Positions 45,264-54,959 of a DNA stretch of 64,000 nucleotides are shown piece by piece. Under the pieces are notes generated by a model. The model worked only from the letters and a program-made list of their open reading frames with translations. It was not told the origin of the DNA and ran no database searches. Position 1 is the first letter of the stretch, and each line of letters opens with the position of its first letter. The position numbers and the translations under genes were made by a program. Source of the DNA: Bidens hawaiensis (taxonomy: Eukaryota; Streptophyta; Magnoliopsida; Asterales; Asteraceae); the NCBI GenBank assembly GCA_021521415.1, contig JAIQDT010001648.1:238340-302339 (forward strand), read 5' to 3'.

Positions 45264-45545
45264 CACTCGTAGGGGCCGCACCTCTTACACAGACGAGTGC
45301 CTAGCATGTCACGGGGCAGTACTATGGGATTGAGCCCGCTCGTAGAGGTCGCTCCTCTTACGCAGATGAGCGCCTTGTTTTCCGGCACAACGTCCGCGCG
45401 TAACCCGCGGGACGGTATTATTTCGCTCGTAGTGGCAGCGCCACTTACACAGACGAGCACGGTTTTTCAGAAGTGTCCGCGCGTAACCCGCGGGACGGTA
45501 TTACTTATTTCGCTCGTAGTGGCAGCGCCACTTACACAGACGAGC
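45264..45545 (+). repeat. Four tandem ~85-bp units with conserved stem-loops
   Basis: Hairpins at 45264-45299, 45347-45372, 45425-45458 and 45512-45545. Each has an outer stem (CACTCGT/ACGAGTG, CGCTCGT/ATGAGCG or GCTCGT/ACGAGC), an inner stem (AGGGG/CCTCT, AGAGG/CCTCT or AGTGGC/GCCACT) and the conserved bulge TTAC(A/G)CAG. Stem changes are compensatory. Repeated in the 3' LTR at +7003. Linkers contain 'cgcgcgtaacccgcgg'. Confidence 0.85.
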
Positions 45546-46086
45546 ACAGTTCCCAGGAATGTTCGCGCGTAACCCGCGGAACGATTTTATCAGAATATGT
45601 TGATAGAACTATGTTTTACCAAGCATGTGTTTAATGATGCTATCAGAATTATGTTTCAGAATGATTTTTATCAAGATTATGATGCAATACGATTTATCAA
45701 GTTACTAAAACTTGTGAACTCACTCAGTTTATACTGATTCAAATGTTTTACGTGTCTTTCAGGAGATAACTAGGTAACGCATGGAGTCACACTTAGAGCA
45801 CCTCACGCTGAACATCTAAAACTAGCTTTTTGGAAGATTTTAGTTCTATCCCTTCGATGCGCACGGTTGTTCCCGCCGCGCAAGGGGATATGGCGTGGAA
45901 ATCTTCAACAGTTTTCATACTTGGATGTTTTTATGTAATTTTTAAACAATGTAATGTATTTGTATTAAACATTTCATGCGCAATGAAAATCTTACTTTGA
46001 ATGGTTGCAATGGCCCGTGCTTAATTATCAATCCCCACTCGCGCGCGCCCGGCTGTTTCCGCCGTTCAGGGCCGGGTGTGACAGAT

Positions 46087-46098
46087 TGGTATCAGAGC
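46087..46098 (+). promoter_or_regulatory. Primer-binding site (tRNA-iMet)
   Basis: tggtatcagagc begins three bases after the LTR end and is complementary to the 3' end of plant initiator methionine tRNA. Confidence 0.9.
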
Positions 46099-46314
46099 AC
46101 TGGTTATAGCGAACTAGGAAAAGAAGTTTTAACCTAGACTATAACCGTTGGGGAGATCGCATGAAATATTTTTTCAAAGAAAATATTTTTAAAAGAAACT
46201 ATACACACACTTAGGAACACGGGTCACACAGTGTCTAGTGAATAAAGATAAGAACATTATGTGCTCAGAGTACATGCGCTAAGTTTAATATATTTTCACT
46301 CTTTTAAAGCGAGA

Positions 46315-47211
46315 ATGCCTCCAACCAGAGCCAAGGGAATTACCATGACACCCGAGGAACTCGCGGAAATAATCACGCAAGCGATCGCGACACATGAGGC
46401 CAGCAAGGCCGAATCAAGTCAGGGTCGTCAGAACGAGACCCCAGAACCCGAATCAGGAGCCTTGGACAAAGGGTGCTCCTATAAGACGTTTATGGCCTGT
46501 AGGCCTTGGCCATTCAAGGGTACCGAAGGGGCCATTGGGCTCTACAACTGGATTGACAAGATGGAGACAGTTCTCTCCATTAGCAGATGTAGTGAGAACC
46601 AGAAGGTCCTTTACGCGACCTGCATGTTTCAAGAAGCAGCTTCGTCTTGGTGGAAGCTTCAAGTGAAGACCTTGGGGCGAGAAGTTGCTCTTCACAAGAC
46701 CTGGGAGGAGCTGAAGGAAATGATGATAAGAAAGTTCTGCTCTCGCGCAGAAATTCAGAGCCTACAACAGGAATTCTGGAACCACACCATGGTAGGAACG
46801 GATATCGACGCCTACAACAACCGGTTCAACGAGCTTTGCCAGTTGGTGCCAGACATGGCAAACACGGAGGAAAAGAAGATTGAGAGGTATATCTTTGGGT
46901 TACCTCCTGTTGTTAGGGTTCCGCTCAACGCCGCAGCGCCTCCAACCTTTGATGAGGCGGTAGCGCCGGCCATCACCCTTACAAGGGATACGGTCCGTGC
47001 GGGTATGTTGACTACGCGCGGAAATGAGCAGCGAACCTCTGACTCCAAGAGGAAATGGAACTCACCACCGAGGGTCCGACTCCAAGCAGCCACCGTTCAA
47101 GAAGCAGGAAAGCGCAAGGGTTTACGCGATCCAAGCCGCGGAGCCATCAAGGAAAGGATACAGCGGGCCTTACCCATGGTGCAACAAATGCAAGTTTCAC
47201 CACGAGGGTGA
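46315..47211 (+). CDS. Tekay Gag (frame ends early)
   Basis: The start MPPTRAKG is the usual chromovirus gag beginning. The retrotransposon gag domain spans about residues 60-215 ('[20 protein letters not shown]', '[14 protein letters not shown]', '[18 protein letters not shown]', 'RYIFGLPP'). From about 47055 this frame no longer matches the family, while the CCHC zinc knuckles continue in the frame opened at 47024. A one-base gain (net) near 47050-47062 explains this. Gag assembles particles and binds RNA. In Tekay elements gag and pol normally form one frame, so this copy would lose the zinc knuckles and pol unless ribosomes shift +1. Confidence 0.85.
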   Translation: MPPTRAKGITMTPEELAEIITQAIATHEASKAESSQGRQNETPEPESGALDKGCSYKTFMACRPWPFKGTEGAIGLYNWIDKMETVLSISRCSENQKVLYATCMFQEAASSWWKLQVKTLGREVALHKTWEELKEMMIRKFCSRAEIQSLQQEFWNHTMVGTDIDAYNNRFNELCQLVPDMANTEEKKIERYIFGLPPVVRVPLNAAAPPTFDEAVAPAITLTRDTVRAGMLTTRGNEQRTSDSKRKWNSPPRVRLQAATVQEAGKRKGLRDPSRGAIKERIQRALPMVQQMQVSPRG

Positions 47212-50200
47212 ATGCGCGAGCGTCACGTGCGCCAAATGTAACAGGCCAGGGCACAAGACGGTGAATTGCCGTGCTAAAGAAGCTGGAGCCAGTGACAACT
47301 GCTACGCATGCGGAAAACCAGGGCATTTCAGTCGGGATTGCCCACAAAAGGGAAACCAAGCTCGCGGGAGAGCTTTTGTGATCGGCGCAAGCGAAGCTAA
47401 AGAAGAGCCGAATGTGGTGACCGGTACGTTTTTGCTTAACGGCCATTTTGCATCTGTCTTATTTGATACTGGCGCTGACCTAAGTTTTATATCTGCTGAG
47501 TTTAAAAACTCCCTAGGCCTAGCAACCAGTAGGCTAGACACACCTTATACTATAGAACTAGCCAATGGTAGGCAGTTATGCGCGAACGAAAAGACTGAAC
47601 AATGTGTAATAGTCATGGGAGGTCACGGGTTCAATATTAACTTGTTGCCAATAGACTTGGGAAGTTTTGACATTGTGGTAGGTATGGATTGGTTAGTCGA
47701 GAACCACGCAGAGGTTATTTGCCATGAGAAGCAGGTTCGGATCCCACTGTTGAACGGAGAAACCTTGGTAATTCAAGGGGAAAGAAGGGGAGTTGCGACG
47801 AAACTGATTTCGTGCCTAAAGGCGCGCAAGTGCCTAAGGAAAGGGTGCTACGCCTTCCTGGCGCATGTAGTAGAGAAGGAAGGAGATGAGCGAAGAATTG
47901 AAGACTTACCAGTAGTGCGCGAATTTCCAGAAGTTTTTCCTGAAGATTTGCCCGGATTACCGCCGCCGCGACAAGTCGAATTTCGTATTGATTTAGTCCC
48001 AGGAGCTGCGCCAGTAGCTCGAGCGCCTTATCGATTAGCTCCATCTGAGATGCAAGAGCTATCCAATCAGTTACAGGAACTATTGGACAAGGGTTTCATA
48101 CGCCCAAGCTTTTCACCTTGGGGAGCTCCAGTACTGTTTGTTAAGAAGAAGGATGGTTCGTTCAGAATGTGTATTGACTATAGGGAGCTGAACAAGCTGA
48201 CAGTCAAGAATCGGTACCCCTTACCGAGGATTGACGACTTATTTGACCAGTTGCAGGGATCCAGTTATTATTCGAAGATAGATCTACGGTCAGGATACCA
48301 CCAACTTAGGGTCCATGAGGAAGATGTGCCGAAAACAGCCTTCCGAACTAGATACGGCCATTATGAGTTCTTAGTGATGCCTTTCGGGCTAACTAATGCG
48401 CCGGCTGTATTCATGGATCTGATTAACCGTGTGTGCAAACCATACTTGGATAAATTTGTAATTGTGTTTATAGATGATATTCTGATTTACTCTCGGACCA
48501 AGGCCGAGCATGAGCAACACCTGAGATTGATTTTGGAATTGTTGAGGAAAGAAAAGTTGTATGCGAAGTTTTCCAAGTGTGAGTTTTGGCTTAGAGAAGT
48601 TCACTTTCTCGGTCATGTTGTAAACGAGAAAGGAATACACGTCGATCCTTCCAAGGTCAAGGCCATCGAAAACTGGGAAGCGCCAAAAACCCCAACTGAG
48701 GTGAGGCAATTCCTAGGACTAGCTGGCTACTATCGACGCTTCATTGAGAACTTCTCCAAGATAGCTCTACCACTGACCGCGCTAACTCAGAAAGACAAGA
48801 AGTTTGTTTGGGGCGAAAATCAGGAAGCAGCATTTCAAATGTTAAAACAGAAGTTATGTAGTGCGCCAATTTTGTCTCTGCCCGAGGGGACGGATGACAT
48901 CGTCGTTTACTGCGACGCTTCACACCAGGGACTCGGATGTGTCCTTATGCAGCGAGACAAAGTCATAGCATATGCCTCGCGCCAACTCAAGACCAATGAA
49001 AAGAACTACACAACGCATGATCTGGAACGTGGAGCGGTTGTCTTCGCGCTAAAGATTTGGCGCCATTACCTCTATGGTACAAAGTGTATAATCTTTACGG
49101 ATCACAAGAGCCTTCAACATATATTTGATCAAAAGGATTTAAACATGAGGCAACGAAGATGGGTGGAGTTGTTAAATGATTATGATTGTGAAATTAAGTA
49201 CCACCCTGGAAAGGCGAATGTGGTAGCAGACGCGCTAAGTAGGAAGGAGCGAATAAAAACGCTACGAGTCAAGGCTCTAAGGTTGACCATTCGCGCATAT
49301 CTCTCTACCCGCATCCGAGATGCTCAGCAAGAAGCCTTAAAACCAGAGTTTGTTAAAAACGAATGCCTTGGGGATATGATTAAGAGTTTGGAACTTAAAG
49401 AGAACGGCAATCTATATTTCGCTAACCGCATATGGGTCCCTCTCAAGGGAGGATTGCGCGAGCAAGTATTAAACGAAGCTCACAAGACGCGGTATTCCGT
49501 ACATCCTGGCGCAGACAAGATGTACCAAGATGTTAAAGCGTTGTATTGGTGGCCCAATCTGAAGGGCGCCATCGCGACGTATGTCAGTAAATGCCTGACG
49601 TGTTCGAAGGTGAAGGCTGAATACCAGAAACCATCAGGGTTGCTTCAACAGCCAGAAATTCCTATGTGGAAGTGGGAACAAATCTCTATGGACTTCATCA
49701 CCAAACTGCCAAGGACACCTGGGGGTTATGACACGATCTGGGTTATTGTGGATCGGCTAACTAAGTCAGCGCACTTCCTGCCGATCAAGGAAACCGATAA
49801 GATGGAAAAGTTAGCCCGATTGTATATTCAAGAAGTAGTTTCAAAACATGGAGTCCCAGTGTCCATCATTTCTGATAGAGATAGTCGGTTCACCTCGAGG
49901 TTTTGGAGATCGTTACAAGGGGCTTTAGGTACTCGTCTTGACATGAGTACGGCATATCATCCCCAAACGGATGGACAAAGCGAGCGAACAATCCAGACAT
50001 TGGAAGATATGCTGCGCGCGTGCGCAATCGATTTCGGAGGTAGCTGGGATACTCATCTCCCATTGGTTGAATTTTCTTACAACAACAGTTATCACACAAG
50101 CCTCAAGGCTGCGCCGTTTGAAGCTTTGTATGGGCGCAAGTGTAGATCCCCACTGTGCTGGGCTGAAGTGGGTGACAAGCAAATGACTGGTCCAGAATTG

Positions 50201-50404
50201 ATCCAAGAAACAACAGACAAGATTTTTCAGATACGGGATCGCCTTAAGACAGCGCGCGACAGACAGAAGAGCTACGCAGATGTGCGAAGGAAACCGTTGG
50301 AATTTCAAGTAGGGGATATAGTACTTTTGAAAGTCTCCATGGAAAGGAGTCCCCCGTTTCGGCAAGCGAGGAAAGTTGAATCCGCGCTACGTTGGACCAT
50401 TTGA
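47024..50404 (+). CDS. Tekay Pol: zinc knuckles, protease, RT, RNase H, integrase
   Basis: 1,126 codons without an internal stop. In order: two CCHC knuckles ('[14 protein letters not shown]', '[14 protein letters not shown]'), protease '[12 protein letters not shown]', RT ('[14 protein letters not shown]', '[15 protein letters not shown]', catalytic FIDD in '[10 protein letters not shown]'), RNase H ('[10 protein letters not shown]', 'DHKSLQHIF', '[10 protein letters not shown]'), and integrase with HHCC finger ('[11 protein letters not shown]', 'CLTCSKVK') and DDE core ('[10 protein letters not shown]', 'IISDRDSRF', '[12 protein letters not shown]'). It would copy element RNA and insert the DNA. 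A 2-nt loss at about 50337 throws the frame off before the end, and the chromodomain follows in another frame from 50376. The true start lies in the gag frame; 47024 is only the first ATG of this frame. Confidence 0.88.
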   Translation: MSSEPLTPRGNGTHHRGSDSKQPPFKKQESARVYAIQAAEPSRKGYSGPYPWCNKCKFHHEGECASVTCAKCNRPGHKTVNCRAKEAGASDNCYACGKPGHFSRDCPQKGNQARGRAFVIGASEAKEEPNVVTGTFLLNGHFASVLFDTGADLSFISAEFKNSLGLATSRLDTPYTIELANGRQLCANEKTEQCVIVMGGHGFNINLLPIDLGSFDIVVGMDWLVENHAEVICHEKQVRIPLLNGETLVIQGERRGVATKLISCLKARKCLRKGCYAFLAHVVEKEGDERRIEDLPVVREFPEVFPEDLPGLPPPRQVEFRIDLVPGAAPVARAPYRLAPSEMQELSNQLQELLDKGFIRPSFSPWGAPVLFVKKKDGSFRMCIDYRELNKLTVKNRYPLPRIDDLFDQLQGSSYYSKIDLRSGYHQLRVHEEDVPKTAFRTRYGHYEFLVMPFGLTNAPAVFMDLINRVCKPYLDKFVIVFIDDILIYSRTKAEHEQHLRLILELLRKEKLYAKFSKCEFWLREVHFLGHVVNEKGIHVDPSKVKAIENWEAPKTPTEVRQFLGLAGYYRRFIENFSKIALPLTALTQKDKKFVWGENQEAAFQMLKQKLCSAPILSLPEGTDDIVVYCDASHQGLGCVLMQRDKVIAYASRQLKTNEKNYTTHDLERGAVVFALKIWRHYLYGTKCIIFTDHKSLQHIFDQKDLNMRQRRWVELLNDYDCEIKYHPGKANVVADALSRKERIKTLRVKALRLTIRAYLSTRIRDAQQEALKPEFVKNECLGDMIKSLELKENGNLYFANRIWVPLKGGLREQVLNEAHKTRYSVHPGADKMYQDVKALYWWPNLKGAIATYVSKCLTCSKVKAEYQKPSGLLQQPEIPMWKWEQISMDFITKLPRTPGGYDTIWVIVDRLTKSAHFLPIKETDKMEKLARLYIQEVVSKHGVPVSIISDRDSRFTSRFWRSLQGALGTRLDMSTAYHPQTDGQSERTIQTLEDMLRACAIDFGGSWDTHLPLVEFSYNNSYHTSLKAAPFEALYGRKCRSPLCWAEVGDKQMTGPELIQETTDKIFQIRDRLKTARDRQKSYADVRRKPLEFQVGDIVLLKVSMERSPPFRQARKVESALRWTI

Positions 50405-50753
50405 GATCCTGGAAAGGATCGGTCCGGTTGCTTATAAACTCCGTTTACCCGCCGAACTCAGTGGAGTTCATGATACGTTTCATGTGTCCAACCTCAAAAA
50501 GTGCTTATCTGACGAAACGTTGATTTTGCCGTTGGAAGAGATTCACATCGACAAACAACTGCACTTCGTAGAAGAACCTATAGCAGTAACCGATTGGAAA
50601 GAACAAAAGTTACGCAGAAGCAGAATCAAGTTAGTAAAGGTTCAATGGAACTCAAGGCGTGGGCCTGAATTCACTTGGGAAAGAGAAGACCAGATGCGCA
50701 TGAAATACCCACACCTCTTTCAGAGCATGGCTTCTGCCAGCGACGTCTCCTAA
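50343..50753 (+). pseudogene. Integrase C-terminus and chromodomain, out of frame
   Basis: The third frame carries the GPF/GPY-type module ('[15 protein letters not shown]', '[11 protein letters not shown]') and a terminal chromodomain-like segment ('[10 protein letters not shown]', '[11 protein letters not shown]', 'YPHLF'). In chromoviruses this domain guides integration to heterochromatin. It is separated from the rest of pol by the frameshift at about 50337. Confidence 0.8.
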
Positions 50754-50777
50754 ATTTCGGGACGAAATTCTCTTAAC

Positions 50778-50787
50778 AGGGGGAAAA
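50778..50787 (+). promoter_or_regulatory. Polypurine tract
   Basis: Purine run directly before the 3' LTR start at 50788, the expected plus-strand primer. Confidence 0.8.
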
Positions 50788-53086
50788 TGTGACACCCGGT
50801 AATTTCCCAACCCTATAAACTAAGTAATCAACCTAATAATTAGGTGATTGTGAATATTATGTGCGCTATATTAGAGTCAGCGCGGGCATGTTATGTGCGC
50901 CCTGCGCGAGCGCGCTATGTCAGAATCAGCGCGGGCATGTGTTATGTGCGCCCTGCGCGAGCGCGCTATGTTAGAGTCAGCATGGGCACGTTATGTGCGC
51001 CCTGCGCGAGCGCGCGATGTAAGAACCAGCATGGGCATATGTTATATGCGCCATGCGCGAATGTTTTGGCTTTATGTTTTCATGTAACTTAACGTTATGT
51101 TGTCTAATGGGTTGACCATCCCGCATGATGCTAAGGCGGGTGCATCCCAAAACGTTTATGCGCATGCGGAAGGGGAACTAACCTCCCCGCATGGCGGGAA
51201 CATTGAGAGCTAGTTTGCCTGAAGCTCCAAGATGGAATTGACTTCAACATGACTGATCACTATGTTGAAATACCAAGACCACCTGGAGAATCTACAAATG
51301 AAACTCAATGTCCCTAACTGCGAGAAGGTTACGCACCTACCCACAGCAAAGAAATGTCCTTCACGCTGAAAGCTATGCGCACAAAGTTATACGCGCAGAA
51401 CACTTAGCCTAATCTCCAGATTTAAGGAGGATTATTCCCGCCCAAAAGGAAACAGTAGCGTGTTTCAGAAATTTCTACTTTTTAACTGTACACTGACAAA
51501 AGCACCTGAAAAAGCATACTGTAACATGAAAAGTCAACTGTCAGCCACCCTACTCCCACCAACCACAGACCTGCATGCCCTGTCCAAATCAAATCAAAAT
51601 CTTTTATCCACTCCTCCACTTTTAAATAAATAATAATAATTTCCATACTTTATCATCATTACACCTAGATATGAAAAGATTACAATCCCCTAAAGCAAGG
51701 GATTGTGTTCCCTTGAGTTTGCCTATAAATATGTAACCTAAATTATCACCCAAAACACACTTCAAACTTCTCTCTTAAGAACTGCAAACTTGCACTAATC
51801 ATCTCCCAAGCATCCGTTGTTTTCATTTCCGATCCTGTTACTAGGTAAGCCGAGATTATAACCTTGAGATCTACTTTCCAACCCTTATATTCTCCTATTT
51901 CTTATATATACTTCTTGTAATTTAATCGTATTCTAGACCTTCAATTCAAAGGCCAACACCAAGAAAACCCGAATCTCGATTAATCCCTTAACAAGAACCA
52001 CAGGTGAGTCTCACAGCCCCTATTTTCACTGTTTTCACTATTTTAAACTGTTTTCGGGGCGAGGGACACGTACCTAAATTATGTTTTATCATGATACTCT
52101 TACAAGCAATGCAAGCAATTATGTGTTTAAATAATGTTTCATTATGGTATATTTACGAGCAATGCAAACGGTTATCTATGGGTTTCGATATGAGTGCGCA
52201 AGATACGAGTAAGTGATCACTTTACCATTGGAACTCTAAGGGTAGGGACTGCTGGTTTGATCCACCCACTCGTAGGGGTCGCACCTCTTACACAGACGAG
52301 TGCCTAGCATGTCACGGGGCAGTACTATGGGATTGAGCCCGCTCGTAGAGGTCGCTCCTCTTACGCAGATGAGCGCCTTGTTTTCCGGCACAACGTCCGC
52401 GCGTAACCCGCGGGACGGTATTATTTCGCTCGTAGTGGCAGCGCCACTTACACAGACGAGCACGGTTTTTCAGAAGTGTCCGCGCGTAACCCGCGGGACG
52501 GTATTACTTATTTCGCTCGTAGTGGCAGCGCCACTTACACAGACGAGCACAGTTCCCAGGAATGTTCGCGCGTAACCCGCGGAACGATTTTATCAGAATA
52601 TGTTGATAGAACTATGTTTTACCAAGCATGTGTTTAATGATGCTATCAGAATTATGTTTCAGAATGATTTTTATCAAGATTATGATGCAATACGATTTAT
52701 CAAGTTACTAAAACTTGTGAACTCACTCAGTTTATACTGATTCAAATGTTTTACGTGTCTTTCAGGAGATAACTAGGTAACGCATGGAGTCACACTTAGA
52801 GCACCTCACGCTGAACATCTAAAACTAGCTTTTTGGAAGATTTTAGTTCTATCCCTTCGATGCGCACGGTTGTTCCCGCCGCGCAAGGGGATATGGCGTG
52901 GAAATCTTCAACAGTTTTCATACTTGGATGTTTTTATGTAATTTTTAAACAATGTAATGTATTTGTATTAAACATTTCATGCGCAATGAAAATCTTACTT
53001 TGAATGGTTGCAATGGCCCGTGCTTAATTATCAATCCCCACTCGCGCGCGCCCGGCTGTTTCCGCCGTTCAGGGCCGGGTGTGACA
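50788..53086 (+). repeat. 3' LTR of Tekay-like element
   Basis: 2,299 bp, same length as the 5' LTR. Visible differences include substitutions corresponding to 5' LTR positions near 44028, 44053, 44322, 44909, 45065 and 45276. Confidence 0.95.
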
Positions 53087-53091
53087 AGTAG

Positions 53092-54398
53092 CCCCACCAA
53101 CATGTAACGAAAGTACGAAACATTAATGAATGTTGAAATTTGAGGACTTAGAATTGTTTTTTTGTTATGTGCCTTTTGGTATTTAATTTGCAAGTATTCT
53201 AATAATAAAATATTATATCTTTGTTCTATTAATATAAAATAGTTATATAGCTTTTAACCTCTTTTATTAACGTCGAAACTATAACTGGCTTGAAATAAAA
53301 TATTTCAGAAAATCGAATGGTCTTATCGGATTATTTTATATATAATTCAATCGGATTAGAACATAAGTTAAATTTTCATCTATGATTATTGATTCCTATC
53401 ATAGGAATCAAGCTTATAAGTCGCATAGGTCTTCCATGAACGTAATGAATGAGCACGCTAGCGGTAACAAATAAACACCTAAAGATGTCGTATTGTGGGT
53501 GTATATTGCCTGTTTTTTACGCACAAATGTGAATCGACCACGTATGGATGAGTGATGCCATTTTTCCTTTCAGTTTGCGGTGATATATAGAGAAAGAAAG
53601 AAAAAGAGTCCATTCATTTTCCTCCTAAGCCAACAATCTGAAAACTAAGTCAAATATGAAAATTGAAATGTCTTATTCTTTCTATAAGTATTTGCAGCCC
53701 TATGTATCTGTCAAGGTTGAATAACACCAATTGTTTCATCTGGTGGAACTTCATGTTGAGGAGTTACTAGAAATGATGCCAAGATATCAAACTTTGAGTA
53801 TTATAGATGCTCTGGTTTGAAGAAACTACAAGGACTTTTTTTTTCTTGAACGAATAAGATGTCATTCGTTTGATGAGGATATTAAGTTTGGTTACTAGCG
53901 GGCAACGGCATCCCGAAACATGTCCGGGCCACTAACATGGACGTTAGTTGAGGTTGACAACTCTCTTAGAGATCCCTGGAGAGAAAGGGAAATTAAGAGG
54001 GATTTAGAGAGAAAAGAATGTTTATGAATAATTTTTATTTTTTCATTGTTTTCTTTTACCATTTTTATTCATTCTTAAACGTAATACGTACATTTATACT
54101 ATAACCTTGTAAAATAAATAAATAGTTAAATTCATATTACTAGCTAGTTTTTTAAAAACCAATTAAACTTATATGATAGTTTAAATTTAATTTGAATGAA
54201 AATAAGTTTTTTACTTTCTAAATAAAGAACCCAACAATCTTATAACTTATTACGAAGCAAGACTAGCAAGTCATGCAAACTAGATAAGTATTTAACTGCG
54301 TTGACAAAAATCAGTACAAAACATATAATAAGTTGGAAAGAAAAAAATGGCATTTAGATTTAATTAATTAATAAATGACAAGTAAGATTTTATCCGCT
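53092..54398. other. Non-coding spacer
   Basis: AT-rich, no gene seen, no boundary-defined repeat. It continues the DNA interrupted at 43784. Confidence 0.45.
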
Positions 54399-54405
54399 TA
54401 TAAAA
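54399..54405 (+). promoter_or_regulatory. TATA box of small-protein gene 3
   Basis: 'tataaaa' 82 bp before the ATG at 54481. Downstream text 'gccattatcccca' and 'ctcctcaccggattccgatca' is shared with gene 2. Confidence 0.65.
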
Positions 54406-54480
54406 GCCATTATCCCCACCACATAATTCTCAACTCCAAATTACATTCCACTCCTCACCGGATTCCGATCATCTCCGATA

Positions 54481-54657
54481 ATGGCTCCGGCAATTCAAAG
54501 AGGCAAGATCAGAGCTCAAGTGTTCGGAGATGTTTCCGTCCTTTTATTTTCTTTCGCCATCAAAGTAGCCGAAGCTGTTGGTCTCATAGGCACCGCCACC
54601 AACGGCCGTCCCGGTGGCGGAGGTGGAATTTCGGCACTGGGAAACAATGATCGCTGA
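54481..54657 (+). CDS. Small-protein family, intact copy 3 (58 aa)
   Basis: Intact 58-codon frame, MAPAIQRGKIRAQVFGDV... with central SFAIKVAEAVGL, a Gly-rich segment (RPGGGGGI) and the C-terminus ALGNNDR. It is nearly identical to copy 2 over the first 35 residues and longer in the tail. The C-terminal GNNDR recurs in broken copy 1. Substitutions between copies 2 and 3 include synonymous third-position changes while the N-terminal protein is kept, consistent with selection on protein. TATA, 5' UTR and 3' UTR ('cgtaactcg', 'gtgtttcgactt', 'ttcgtgtaaa') are conserved. No family recognised. A frame on another phase (54375-54650) overlaps but lacks conservation. Confidence 0.65.
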   Translation: MAPAIQRGKIRAQVFGDVSVLLFSFAIKVAEAVGLIGTATNGRPGGGGGISALGNNDR

Positions 54658-54959
54658 TTTATGACGTAACTCGCTCCGTTCCTTTTGTTGTGTTTCGACT
54701 TGTAGGTCGTCTTTTCGACTTTTAGTTCGGGAATATATTTGGGATTTCGTATAGTTGTTATGTTGGTATATTCGGATTTATGGGATCCAATGAGTATATG
54801 GTTATTAGTAGTGGGAGTATATTTGGTTTTATAAGATTTACTGGCTATGATTGTTATCACATTAGTTATAAGTTGGTATATTTGATCAGTTATGCTATAC
54901 GCTTTGTTACCTGTACGTTTGTTCTTTGTTTCATGAGTTTATATTATTTTAACGTTATG

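Larger units (their letters stand above)
43785..46083 (+). repeat. 5' LTR of Tekay-like element
   Basis: 2,299 bp. It contains about four ~56-bp GC-rich tandem units ('gtgcgccctgcgcgagcgcgc') at about 43855-44060, a TATA box (tataaata) at 44721-44728, and an array of four stem-loops at 45264-45545 inside the predicted transcribed leader. Confidence 0.95.
43785..53086 (+). mobile_element. Complete Tekay-like chromovirus (Ty3/gypsy)
   Basis: 9,302 bp with two 2,299-bp LTRs (43785-46083 and 50788-53086) that differ at only about six positions by eye. The target duplication AGTAG is at 43780-43784 and 53087-53091. An initiator-Met tRNA primer site tggtatcagagc lies at 46087-46098 and a polypurine tract 'aggggg' + 'aaaa' at 50778-50787. 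Gag, protease, RT, RNase H, integrase and chromodomain are present but spread over three frames. The near-identical LTRs mean a very recent insertion. Confidence 0.95.

Noticed and set aside
45297..45572. 91-codon frame with repeated 'VVAAPLTQTST'
   Set aside because: Product of the stem-loop repeat array in the LTR leader; structure in RNA explains the repeat better than protein.
45255..45575. CRISPR-like array
   Set aside because: Regular repeats with spacers, but eukaryotic LTR context, unequal units and identical copies in both LTRs.
47024..47211. Programmed +1 frameshift between gag and pol
   Set aside because: Chromoviruses of this type normally have one gag-pol frame and no slippery motif was evident; a mutation or assembly indel is simpler.
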